Source of the DNA: Actinopolyspora biskrensis
Lineage (GTDB): Bacteria; Actinomycetota; Actinomycetes; Mycobacteriales; Pseudonocardiaceae
DNA: 64,000 nucleotides
Assembly: GCF_013408175.1 (NCBI RefSeq)
Contig: NZ_JACBYW010000002.1
Span: 496,001-560,000 of the forward strand
Direction of reading: 5' to 3'
In this document: piece after piece, positions 17,951 through 28,037 of the stretch
Layout: each line of letters begins with the position of its first letter
Numbering within the stretch: position 1 is the first letter of the stretch
Translations under genes and position numbers: made by a program
The notes under the pieces: model-generated
Seen by the model: the letters and a program-made list of their open reading frames with translations, nothing else
Told to the model about the DNA's origin: nothing
Database searches by the model: none

Positions 17951-17967
17951 GATGTACTAGTTACATC
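17951..17967. promoter_or_regulatory. Inverted repeat, candidate operator of the symporter gene
   Basis: GATGTA (17951-17956) and TACATC (17962-17967) are perfect arms around CTAGT, and a further AGATGTAC copy at 17942-17949 repeats the left arm directly. It lies 60-76 bases upstream of the symporter start. No regulator gene is nearby. Confidence 0.45.
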
Positions 17968-18728
17968 GGGATAACGAACCGTGGTCGCCGCTCAGTCCGG
18001 CCGGTGCGGCGACCAAGCGGTTCCGCGATCGGGCCCTACATACAAAATAGCAGGTCATAAAGCTTCTTGTTCGCATTCCGGGAGTGAGATCCTTCGCTGT
18101 TCCTGCGGCGGGATCCGGCGGACCTCTCCGGGGGAAGTGTTGGCGGACTCACTGCGTAATCGGGTTTGTGTTTTGCATCACCGAAGGGTGAAAAAAGTGT
18201 TTCGCGGGGGCCTGGCGGCATGGGTGAATCGGTTGTTTCGGCACGTGGCGTGTTTGTCCGATTACGTTGAGTTTTTTGATTTTCCGCTTTCGGAAGGGCG
18301 TGTTCAGGGGGGTGTGACCGGAGGGGGTGGCTCGTTTTGGTCGCCCGCGAATTCGTTGCCGCCGGTGGTTCGGAGATCGGAACGATCGAATCGTGCGAGG
18401 GCGAACAAAAATTCGCTCGGATTGTTGACAATTGATTGATGGGGAGATCCGCGTCCTTCTTTCCGCCCCCTGGGGTGGTGATGTGGGGAGCACCGCTCGG
18501 CGCTGCGCGCCGCCACGCCGAGCGGTGCGCGGTCCTCCGTGCGCCCATAGGCGCGGCGGATCGTCCGGGCGGTCGGCGGTGTCGACTCGGCGCGTCCCGG
18601 TGACCGCCCGGCGCAGCGCGCTCTTCGCGGCGGGACAGGTGGTCGAGCGGCGCGCACAATCGGCGGTGAAGGGAAGACCCCTCACATCGAAACGGTCGGG
18701 GACCGTCCCGGCGGAGGTGTTGACTCAG
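17968..18728. other. Long AT-richer gap without a convincing gene
   Basis: About 760 bp between the leftward symporter and the small gene at 18729. It holds several A/T runs unlike the rest of the window (for example near 18045-18062, 18190-18200 and 18265-18285). Open frames cross it, notably one at 17981-18439, but their composition is not protein-like and they lack ribosome sites. It may hold promoters, an uncharacterised RNA or decayed sequence; nothing can be assigned. Confidence 0.4.
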
Positions 18729-18956
18729 ATGCGCGGTGACACATCAGCGGAATCGGGGTCGGACAACGGTGCCGACCCGGGGGCCACGGCCCTTCCCACC
18801 GCTCCTTGCTCCGTCGTGTGGAGTGGTGGTCACCCGTTCGTCCTCGAGGGCGTCGGGGGGCGTTCGCGCTGGGTCGGTGTGGACGACAAGGGGCGTCCGC
18901 GCTTTCTCAGCGACTCCGAACTCCAACGCAGGGGGTGGAGACTGCCCGCACGTTGA
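18729..18956 (+). CDS. Small hypothetical protein, 75 aa
   Basis: I do not recognise this family. After a disordered, Gly/Ser/Asp-rich N-terminal third, the C-terminal half looks like a small beta-fold: VVWSGGHPFVLEGV, then RWVGVDDKGRPRFLSDSELQRRGW. The second half has normal protein composition, which supports a real gene. GGAGG at 18713-18717 lies 11 bases before the ATG. An in-frame GTG at 18717 is an alternative start. The frame stays open upstream to 18432, but that part is low-complexity arginine-rich and not protein-like. A hairpin follows the stop. Confidence 0.5.
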   Translation: MRGDTSAESGSDNGADPGATALPTAPCSVVWSGGHPFVLEGVGGRSRWVGVDDKGRPRFLSDSELQRRGWRLPAR

Positions 18957-18967
18957 GGAGGCCGATT

Positions 18968-18986
18968 GGCCGGGTGATGCCCGGCC
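18968..18986 (+). terminator. Short GC hairpin after the small gene
   Basis: GGCCGGG (18968-18974) and CCCGGCC (18980-18986) pair around a 5-nt loop, 12 bases past the stop at 18956. Confidence 0.5.
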
Positions 18987-19180
18987 TCGGCCGCGGGGTC
19001 GCTCCGAGCAGGCCGTCTCGCCCCCGCCCGCGGTGCCGTGGCGGAGGAGGCGGGGAGCGTATGGCACCCTGAGCAGGCAGGTAAGGTGGCACGTCCGGGC
19101 GTGACCGCGGAGGACGTCGTCACGGACGGTGGGACCGCTCCGCGAGGGTGCGGCCCGCCCGCTTACAGGGGGAGGATCTC

Positions 19181-19861
19181 GTGGTGCAAGACGCCGACGG
19201 CACCACTACGGGATCGGCTTCGAACCCTCGGGACGACCGACAACCCCCCGAGCAGGGGATGGAGCGTATCAAGGAGGTCGCCGCGGACGTCTGGAGCGAT
19301 CCGTGGTGGACCGCTCCCAACGCGCTGAGCGCGTTGCGCCTGGCTGGGGTCCCCGCTTTCCTGTGGTTGCTTCTCGGGCCGCAGTGGGACCTGTTCGCCC
19401 TGCTGGTCCTGGTGTTCAGTGGCGTCACCGACTGGTTGGACGGCAAGCTGGCCCGCTGGCTCGGCCAGTACAGCAGGGTGGGGCAACTGCTCGATCCCGC
19501 CGCCGACAGGTTGTACATAGTGGCGACGCTGGTGGCCTTCGTGCTCCGGGGGGTGGTTCCCTGGTGGGCCGCCGCCGCGTTGATCACGCGTGACCTGCTG
19601 CTGACGTTGTGCCTTCCGGTGCTGCGCTACCACGGATTCGAACCGCCCGATGTGCACTACCTGGGCAAAGCGGCCACCTTCTGTCTGATGTACGCCTTTC
19701 CGCTGCTGCTGCTGGTGCAGGGGGACTTCGCGCTGGACTGGATCGCCCAGCCACTGGCCTACGCGTTCACGTGCTGGGGAGGGGTGCTGTACCTGTGGGC
19801 GGGTGTGCTCTATCTGGGGCAGGTGATCAGCGCGGTACGATCGTCTCGGGCACGTAGTTGA
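19181..19861 (+). CDS. CDP-alcohol phosphatidyltransferase (PgsA2-like)
   Basis: A 226-aa integral membrane enzyme. The family signature DxxDGxxAR...GxxxDxxxD is complete in DWLDGKLAR and GQLLDPAADR (about residues 87-112); these aspartates bind the metal and the CDP-alcohol. About five or six hydrophobic helices surround it, and the first 35 residues are hydrophilic. The enzyme would move a phosphatidyl group to an alcohol such as glycerol-phosphate or phosphatidylglycerol; the acceptor cannot be told. Its place just before garA matches pgsA2 (Rv1822) of Mycobacterium tuberculosis. The start is the GTG at 19181, since GGGGGAGGA lies just upstream; an earlier in-frame start at 19148 has no such site. 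Confidence 0.88.
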   Translation: MVQDADGTTTGSASNPRDDRQPPEQGMERIKEVAADVWSDPWWTAPNALSALRLAGVPAFLWLLLGPQWDLFALLVLVFSGVTDWLDGKLARWLGQYSRVGQLLDPAADRLYIVATLVAFVLRGVVPWWAAAALITRDLLLTLCLPVLRYHGFEPPDVHYLGKAATFCLMYAFPLLLLVQGDFALDWIAQPLAYAFTCWGGVLYLWAGVLYLGQVISAVRSSRARS

Positions 19862-20114
19862 CCCGGGTGGCCCTGTTCCACGGGGGCGTCAACGTGATGT
19901 GCCGCCGGTTCGTCCCCGGTCCGGGTCCCGATCAGCGCCGGGGTCGTGGTGGCGAGCCGGCTCGCAGGTGTGATCTTCGTTGCGACTGCTGTGGGAATAG
20001 GGCGGTGATCTCGGTATGAACCGGTATGGAAATCGGGACAGGCCGTCTGGCACTCTGCGTGGCGCGGTACGTTTGATGGCACTGGTACGACCCATGCGCA
20101 GGAGGAGAGCTCAG

Positions 20115-20579
20115 GTGAGCACCAACGACGGGCCCGGCGACGTACCGCCGGAGCAGTCATCGGAGACCACGTCGGTCTTCAAACCCTTCCTCTCGGAGCA
20201 GGAGAACGCCGAGAGCGCGCCTTCGGAAGCCTCCGCGTCCGGCGTCGACGCGCTGCCGGCCGGATCCGCCCTCCTGGTGGTCAAGCGTGGGCCCAATGCC
20301 GGATCACGGTTTCTTCTCGACCGGGAGACGACCAGTTCCGGACGGCATCCCGACAGTGACATCTTCCTGGACGACGTCACCGTTTCGCGCAGGCACGCCG
20401 AGTTCCGGAGGGAAGGGGCCGAGTACGTCGTCGTCGACGTGGGAAGCCTCAACGGAACCTACGTCAACCGTGAGCCCGTGGACACCTCCGTGCTGGCCAA
20501 CGGGGACGAGGTGCAGATCGGAAAGTTCCGCCTGGTGTTTCTGACCGGCCCGGCGGAGGGGCAGCAGGCAACCCGGTGA
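20115..20579 (+). CDS. garA: FHA-domain metabolic regulator GarA
   Basis: A 154-aa protein almost identical in its core to mycobacterial GarA: SALLVVKRGPNAGSRFLLD, SSGRHPDSDIFLDDVTVSRR and VGSLNGTYVNREPVD form the FHA domain (about residues 55-140). The N-terminal ETTSVF motif is the known threonine phosphorylation site of PknB/PknG. Unphosphorylated GarA binds and inhibits 2-oxoglutarate decarboxylase and NAD-glutamate dehydrogenase and stimulates glutamate synthase; phosphorylation makes the FHA domain bind its own tail. It therefore tunes the split between the TCA cycle and glutamate. The GTG at 20115 is chosen because GGAGGAG precedes it and the protein then matches GarA in length. Confidence 0.95.
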   Translation: MSTNDGPGDVPPEQSSETTSVFKPFLSEQENAESAPSEASASGVDALPAGSALLVVKRGPNAGSRFLLDRETTSSGRHPDSDIFLDDVTVSRRHAEFRREGAEYVVVDVGSLNGTYVNREPVDTSVLANGDEVQIGKFRLVFLTGPAEGQQATR

Positions 20580-20593
20580 CCGGTCCGTTCCCC

Positions 20594-20618
20594 GGGGCGG
20601 CTCCAGCGGTGCCGCCCC
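20594..20618 (+). terminator. Hairpin terminator after garA
   Basis: GGGGCGGC (20594-20601) and GCCGCCCC (20611-20618) pair around a 9-nt loop, 15 bases past the garA stop. The remaining gap to 20916 (about 300 bp) holds no gene. In M. tuberculosis a MerR gene (Rv1828) sits here; I find no trace of it. Confidence 0.6.
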
Positions 20619-20916
20619 CGGAGGCGAGGGACCGCCGATACGGATGCCGGGCGTCGCGAACCGTCCCGGTCCGGGGGTTCGCGAGATGTGCTCCACCGGA
20701 GTTCCGTCGGTACCGTTCACCCGGTGTGCTCCGCTGTTGTCCGGACACCGTGGGACGATCGGACGCGGTCCCGTCGGGTGGTTCGGGAGTCGATGGAAGT
20801 AGTCGGCGCTCGTATGGGCGGCGTCCTCGCCGTATCGCGGGTAGCGTCGAAGGCGTCGGTGCGCGATCCTCGGAGGAGATGTCACGCTTCGGCGCGCTGG
20901 AGGAGGCGATTTGACG

Positions 20917-21393
20917 ATGAGCAGCGAGATGCGCGTCGTCGGCGTGCGAGTGGAACTGCCGGCCAACCAGCCGATCCTGTTGTTGCGCGAAACCGACGGC
21001 GAACGGTACTTGCCGATCTGGATCGGGTCGGTCGAAGCGACCGCGATCGCGTTGGAGCAGCAAGGGGTGCGACCAGCCAGGCCGTTGACCCACGACTTGC
21101 TCAAGGACGTGGTCGGAGCTCTCGGACGGGAGCTGGAGCAAGTGCGGGTCACCGATCTTCAGGAGGGAACGTTCTACGCGGAGCTGGTCTTCGACGGGGA
21201 CGTGCGGGTCTCGGCGCGGCCGAGTGACTCTGTCGCGCTGGCACTGCGTACGGGGGTTCCGATCCACGCCGAGCAGTCCGTGCTCGACGAGGCCGGACTG
21301 TTGATTCCCGACGAGCAGGAGGACGAGGTCGAGAAGTTCAAGGAGTTCCTGGACTCGGTCTCTCCCGAGGACTTCCGCGGGGCGGATACCTGA
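20917..21393 (+). CDS. Bifunctional nuclease family protein (DUF151)
   Basis: A 158-aa protein with the DUF151/BFN core: VVGVRVELPANQPILLLRE, LPIWIGSVEATAIALEQQG, PLTHDLL and the ARPSDSVALALRTGVPI segment (about 85-110). An acidic C-terminal tail follows. Plant and bacterial members are reported to have RNase and DNase activity, but the physiological role in actinomycetes is unclear. The M. tuberculosis counterpart is Rv1829, at the same place in the garA-gcvB neighbourhood. The ATG at 20917 has GGAGGAGG upstream; an in-frame TTG at 20911 sits closer to that site and cannot be excluded. Confidence 0.88.
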   Translation: MSSEMRVVGVRVELPANQPILLLRETDGERYLPIWIGSVEATAIALEQQGVRPARPLTHDLLKDVVGALGRELEQVRVTDLQEGTFYAELVFDGDVRVSARPSDSVALALRTGVPIHAEQSVLDEAGLLIPDEQEDEVEKFKEFLDSVSPEDFRGADT

Positions 21394-21535
21394 CGAGCAG
21401 GCTCGACGAGGTCGGACACGGCGGCGTTCGGTGGAACGAGTCGCCGTGTGACCGGCCGCACCGCGGGGGAGAGGTTCCGGTGCGGCTGTCGTGGAGGGCG
21501 CTCCTTCGAGCGCGGAACCGTCCCCGCGCGTCGCG

Positions 21536-21564
21536 TTGACCGTGCTCACCGGCGGGTCTACCGT
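21536..21564 (+). promoter_or_regulatory. Candidate housekeeping promoter of the MerR gene
   Basis: TTGACC (21536-21541), a 17-nt spacer and TACCGT (21559-21564) match the actinobacterial -35/-10 pattern for the main sigma factor. Transcription would begin near 21571, giving a leader of about 130 nt before the GTG at 21704. Confidence 0.5.
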
Positions 21565-21703
21565 CGAAGGACACGCGGTGGTCGTGCGCGCGGTGTTCAG
21601 AGCGGACGGGGGCTACGACAAGCCTGGTTCCGGGGCCGAGGGAGGTTGTTTCGCCTCCTCCTGATCGAGTAGCCGCCGGTGCAGCGGCCGAGGGGAGGCG
21701 CGC

Positions 21704-22276
21704 GTGGTCGAGAACGCATCATGGTTCGAGACGGACGAGGAACGAGACGAACTTTTTCCGGACGCCGCGTTGCCGGACGAGTTGGTCGGTTATCGCGGAC
21801 GTGCGGCGTGTCAGATCGCGGGCATCACTTACAGGCAGCTGGACTACTGGGCACGCACGGACCTCGTGGGGCCCTCGATCAGACTGGCCGAGGGGTCCGG
21901 ATCGCAGCGGCTCTATTCGTTCAAGGACATTCTCGTCCTCAAGATCGTCAAGCGACTGCTGGACGCGGGAGTGTCGCTGCACAACATCCGGATCGCCGTG
22001 GACCACCTGCGCAGCAGGGGAGTGCGCGATCTGGCCGGAGTCACGCTGTTCAGCGACGGCACCACCGTCTACGAGTGCACCTCGGCCGAGGACGTCGTCG
22101 ATCTGCTCCGTGGCGGGCAGGGCGTCTTCGGGATCGCGGTCAGCGGGGCCATGCGCGAGATAAGCGGCACGATAAGCGACTTCCCCGCGGAGCGGGCCGA
22201 CGGTTCCGACGAGTCCGCGGCGGACGAGGACGAGCTGTCACGTAGGCGGCGGACCCGCCAGCCGGAGAGCTCCTGA
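21704..22276 (+). CDS. MerR-family transcriptional regulator (Rv1830-like)
   Basis: A 190-aa DNA-binding protein. The MerR helix-turn-helix begins at YRGRAACQIAGITYRQLDYW (about residues 27-46) and continues through QRLYSFKDILVLKIVKRLLDAGVSLHNI, the family wing and dimer region. The C-terminal half, with a conserved GVTLFSDGTTVYE stretch, carries no cysteine cluster, so it is not a metal or redox sensor of the classical kind. It corresponds to Rv1830 (ResR/McdR), which influences cell growth and antibiotic recovery in mycobacteria. The GTG at 21704 has AGGGGAGG upstream, and a good promoter lies at 21536. It precedes the glycine-riboswitch-controlled gcvP, again as in M. tuberculosis. Confidence 0.9.
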   Translation: MVENASWFETDEERDELFPDAALPDELVGYRGRAACQIAGITYRQLDYWARTDLVGPSIRLAEGSGSQRLYSFKDILVLKIVKRLLDAGVSLHNIRIAVDHLRSRGVRDLAGVTLFSDGTTVYECTSAEDVVDLLRGGQGVFGIAVSGAMREISGTISDFPAERADGSDESAADEDELSRRRRTRQPESS

Positions 22277-22345
22277 CCGCTGCTTCGACCGTTCGGGGAT
22301 CCGACCGTATCGTGGGAAACGAGGGCCCCGCGCGTTCTCGGACAA

Positions 22346-22374
22346 TTCCTGAACGGCACGAGATGAGGTACGCT
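22346..22374 (+). promoter_or_regulatory. Weak candidate promoter of the riboswitch-gcvP transcript
   Basis: TTCCTG (22346-22351), 17 nt and TACGCT (22369-22374) would start transcription at about 22381, ten bases before the riboswitch. The -35 is poor, but the position is right. Confidence 0.35.
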
Positions 22375-22390
22375 CGCATCCGTCGCCGAC

Positions 22391-22607
22391 CCCGTACGGG
22401 AGAGACCACTCCGAAGCGATCTCGGGGTGGCGCCGAAGGAGCAAACCCTCCCCGACAACCTCTCAGGCCATTGGGACCGTACGGGCGAGATACCTCTGGA
22501 AAGAGGGCTTCGCCACAGTGTCGTGGTGAAACCCCGCCGACGGTGCAAGCCCGATTCGCAGGGCGAAGCTCTCAGGCGTCCGCTACGCGGGCATTGACAG
22601 AGGGGGA
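22391..22607 (+). ncRNA. Tandem glycine riboswitch
   Basis: Two glycine aptamers lie in series. The first (about 22395-22505) has GGGAGAGACC, GGCGCCGAAGGAGCAA, CCTCTCAGGCCA and CTCTGGAAAGAGGG. The second (about 22506-22607) has CGCCGACGGTGCAAGCC, GCTCTCAGGCGTC and ACAGAGGGGGAGG. These are the conserved glycine riboswitch blocks in their proper order. The RNA binds glycine and should turn on the downstream glycine decarboxylase gene when glycine is abundant. No T-run terminator is seen, so control probably acts on translation or through the hairpin that follows. Confidence 0.95.
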
Positions 22608-22610
22608 GGC

Positions 22611-22633
22611 CAGCACTTCCGCAGGGAGTGCTG
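22611..22633 (+). promoter_or_regulatory. Hairpin after the glycine aptamers, possible expression platform
   Basis: CAGCACTTCC (22611-22620), loop GCA, and GGGAGTGCTG (22624-22633) form a ten-pair stem with one G-T wobble. It sits between the aptamers and the start codon and buries the GTG at 22628. That argues that translation begins further downstream and that this stem is part of the switch. Confidence 0.5.
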
Positions 22634-22675
22634 TCTGCCCTGTCCGAGATGCCCGCGATGAGTGAGGTTTTGGCG

Positions 22676-25570
<2,895 letters not shown>

Positions 25571-25642
25571 TCGGGCGAGACGCGACTCCATCTAATACGG
25601 TGGGCTCTTTACGTGACCGACTCCGAGAGGGGTAAGAGCAGT

Positions 25643-25927
25643 ATGCTCACCATCAGTGAGAACGCGGCCGAGGTCATCAAGTTGATCTTGACCGGCGGAG
25701 AGTCCCCCGAGGGGGCCGGTCTGCGTATCAGCTCGCCTAACGGGCAGGCCGCGGCCGAAAGCCTGGAGGCGGCGGTCGCGACCGCTCCCGAGGACGACGA
25801 TGAGGTCATCGAGCAGGCCGGTGTGCGCGTCTTCCTGGACACGCAGGCCTCCACCGTGCTCGGGGACAAGACGCTGGACGCCGAGCGGGACGACAACGGG
25901 GAGTTGGGTCTGACGGTCAGCGGCTGA
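25643..25927 (+). CDS. HesB/A-type-fold protein without cysteines
   Basis: A 94-aa protein that follows the HesB/IscA fold: MLTISENAAEVIKLIL, then GAGLRIS, an acidic segment (EDDDEV) and a VRVFLDTQASTVLGDKTLD ending. True A-type carriers hold an iron-sulfur cluster with three cysteines (C-X-C near the end). This protein has no cysteine at all, so it cannot do that. Such cysteine-free paralogues occur in actinomycetes under the HesB name with unknown role. The ATG at 25643 has GAGAGGGG upstream; a GTG at 25613 would add ten residues. It follows gcvP by 72 bases. Confidence 0.8.
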   Translation: MLTISENAAEVIKLILTGGESPEGAGLRISSPNGQAAAESLEAAVATAPEDDDEVIEQAGVRVFLDTQASTVLGDKTLDAERDDNGELGLTVSG

Positions 25928-25945
25928 CCCGTACGCAGTATCGGG

Positions 25946-25975
25946 GCGGGGTGGCCACCTGCGTGGCCACCCCGC
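25946..25975. terminator. Strong bidirectional hairpin terminator
   Basis: GCGGGGTGGCCAC (25946-25958), loop CTGC, and GTGGCCACCCCGC (25963-25975) form a perfect 13-bp stem. It lies 18 bases past the HesB-like stop and ends at the base next to the stop of the opposing gene. Confidence 0.85.
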
Positions 25976-26851
25976 TCAGCGCTTCAGCAGCTCGGCACAG
26001 ACACCGATCAGACGCCCCCGGAGGCGGGAAGCCCGTTCGCCGAACGCGCGTTGCCGACGGACGTACTCGGCACGTCCGTGCGCCGTTTCGATCTCGATCG
26101 GCGAGTACCCCAGTTCGCTCAGGTCGTAGGGGCTGGCGCGCATGTCCATCTCACGGATGTCGGCGGCGAGTTCGAAGCAGTCGCCCATCAGTTCGGAGGG
26201 GACGAACGGGTCCAGCTTGTAGCACCACTTGAACACGTCCATGTTGTTGTGCAGGCAGCCCGGTTGCTCCATCCGAACCCGGTCCTGCTGCGTCGGCTGC
26301 AGCGAGTTGAGGGGGCGTGCCGCGGTGCTGAAGAAGCGGAACGCGTCGTAGTGACTGCAGCGGATCCGCATGGACTCGACGACCTCGTCGGTCCCACTTC
26401 GCCCGAGACGCAGCGGCCAGGAGGAGTGCCGCAGTTCGTCCTGGGAGATCCGGTAGACCATCGCCCATTCGTGAAGTCCGAAGCAGCCGAGCTGTGCAGT
26501 CCGCGATTCGGTCGCTCCGAGCAGCCGGTGGATGAACTCCACGGTCTCGCGTCGTTGCGGGGTGAGCTCCGCCGGATCGACCGCGACCCCCTGCGGGGTC
26601 TCGACGTACCCCCGGCGCTCGAGGAAGTCCCGTCCTCCCTCCAACGCCACCCCGAACCCGGGTTGCCAGCGTTCCAGGCGGGAGGGGCGCTGGGTGTAGT
26701 AGGTGAACAGGAAGTCCATCACCGGATGCTTCTCACCGCGCTCGCGGCGTCGGCGGTGCGGTTCCGTCCAGTGCAGCATGCGGTTCCGGTGCTGTTCGGC
26801 GCGCGCTCGCCACTGGGCTTCCGTCAGGACCTGCTCGACCACGTCCACCAC
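25976..26851 (-). CDS. Actinobacterial family annotated as 3-methyladenine DNA glycosylase
   Basis: A soluble 291-aa protein. It has the pattern of an actinobacterial family usually named 3-methyladenine DNA glycosylase: VLTEAQWRARAEQHRNR at the start, GEKHPVMDFLFTYYTQRP, GCFGLHEWAMVY, MRIRCSHYDAFRFF, and QPGCLHNNMDVFKWCYKLDPFV. I see no helix-hairpin-helix with catalytic aspartate as in AlkA, nor the AAG fold, so the enzymatic name is inherited rather than supported. The conserved His, Cys and Trp blocks suggest an enzyme. The start is set at the GTG near 26851 because the preceding 43 codons of the open frame are Arg/Pro-rich and not conserved-looking; no clear ribosome site decides it. Confidence 0.7.
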   Translation of the reverse strand: MVDVVEQVLTEAQWRARAEQHRNRMLHWTEPHRRRRERGEKHPVMDFLFTYYTQRPSRLERWQPGFGVALEGGRDFLERRGYVETPQGVAVDPAELTPQRRETVEFIHRLLGATESRTAQLGCFGLHEWAMVYRISQDELRHSSWPLRLGRSGTDEVVESMRIRCSHYDAFRFFSTAARPLNSLQPTQQDRVRMEQPGCLHNNMDVFKWCYKLDPFVPSELMGDCFELAADIREMDMRASPYDLSELGYSPIEIETAHGRAEYVRRQRAFGERASRLRGRLIGVCAELLKR

Positions 26852-26996
26852 GGTAGTCCAGCGCGTCCCGCCCGATTCGGGAGGAGCCCCACGGGCGGGT
26901 GACGTCGGTGCTCGAGGAGGCCGCGGGTGCGCCCCGGCCCGTCGGGCGGCCGGTGCTCGGACCGGTGGACGGGCGAGCACCGACCACCCCGCGGGA

Positions 26997-28037
26997 TCAC
27001 CTCACGTGCGTGGCGTCCCGGACGGTGCCGACGTACTCCTCGACGAGGTCCTCCAGCGCGACCACCCCCAACGGTTTGCCACCGTCGTCGATGGCGGTCG
27101 CGAGGTGGCTACCGGTGCGGCGCAGTGTCGTCAGGGCATCGTCGAGACGAGCCCGGCTCCGGACGTTCGGAAGCGCACGCACCCGCGAGGGCGCGACCGG
27201 AGTGCGTGACGAACTGCCCGCCTGGTCCAGCACGTCCTTGACGTGCAGGTACCCGAGCAGCCTGCCGTTGTCGGCGCGGACGGGGAACCGGGAGAACCCG
27301 GTGGATGAGACCGCGTGCTCCACATCGGCCAGCGTCGGGTCTCCCGGCAGCGTGGTGAGCTCGTGGAGCGGAACCAGCACGTCACCGACGGTGCTTTCCA
27401 CCGAGGAGAGCGTCTTGGCCAGCCTGCGGTGTTCGGACTGGTCCAGCAGGCCCTCCTTGCGCGACTCCACGAGCAGTTCGGCCAGTTCCGAAGAGGTGTA
27501 GGCGGTTTCCAGGTCCTCCTTGGGCTGGACCCGCAGCATCCGCAGCACCGCGTTGGCCAGCATGTTGAACAGCGCGATGAGCGGGCGGGCGATTTTGACG
27601 AACCCCACCAGAGCGGGGACCAGCCACAGCGCAAGCCTCTCCGGCTCCGCGATCGCGAGGTTCTTCGGAACCATCTCGCCGATCAGCACGTGCAGTACGA
27701 TCACCACGGCGAGTGCGATCGCGAAAGCCACCGCGTGCAGCAGCACGGACGGTGCGGGCACGGGACCGAGCAGCCGTTCCAGCTGGTGGGCGACAGCGGG
27801 CTCTCCGAGCCGCCCCAGCCCCAACGAGCACAGGGTGATTCCCAGCTGGGAGCTGGTCAGCATCAGCGAGCCCTCCTGGCTGGCCCTGATGACGGTCCTG
27901 GCCCGGTGCACCCCCTGCTCGCGCAGTGCTTCGAGGCGGTCGCGGCGGGAGGACAGCAGCGAGAACTCGGCACCGACGAACAACGCGTTCAGCAGCAGCA
28001 GGAGGACCGTCAGCCCGATGGCAGTGCCGTCGTTCAT
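26997..28037 (-). CDS. CNNM/CorC-family membrane protein with CBS pair (second of two)
   Basis: A 346-aa protein of the HlyC/CorC group. A DUF21 membrane domain (about 1-190, with ALFVGAEFSLLSSRRDRLE and the GEMVPKNLAIAEPERLAL loop) precedes two CBS motifs (about 210-335, for example VGDVLVPLHEL and GFSRFPVRADNGRLLGYLHVKDVL). It lacks the C-terminal CorC/HlyC domain present in its neighbour. Members transport magnesium or cobalt, or regulate such transport; CBS pairs bind adenine nucleotides. Its ATG overlaps the stop of the upstream paralogue by ATGA and has AGGAGGT seven bases before it, so the two are made together and may form a heteromer. The pair matches Rv1841c/Rv1842c. Confidence 0.88.
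   Translation of the reverse strand: MNDGTAIGLTVLLLLLNALFVGAEFSLLSSRRDRLEALREQGVHRARTVIRASQEGSLMLTSSQLGITLCSLGLGRLGEPAVAHQLERLLGPVPAPSVLLHAVAFAIALAVVIVLHVLIGEMVPKNLAIAEPERLALWLVPALVGFVKIARPLIALFNMLANAVLRMLRVQPKEDLETAYTSSELAELLVESRKEGLLDQSEHRRLAKTLSSVESTVGDVLVPLHELTTLPGDPTLADVEHAVSSTGFSRFPVRADNGRLLGYLHVKDVLDQAGSSSRTPVAPSRVRALPNVRSRARLDDALTTLRRTGSHLATAIDDGGKPLGVVALEDLVEEYVGTVRDATHVR

Noticed and set aside
17981-18439. A 152-codon frame in the AT-richer gap.
   Set aside because: Composition is mixed and basic, with no ribosome site or recognisable block.
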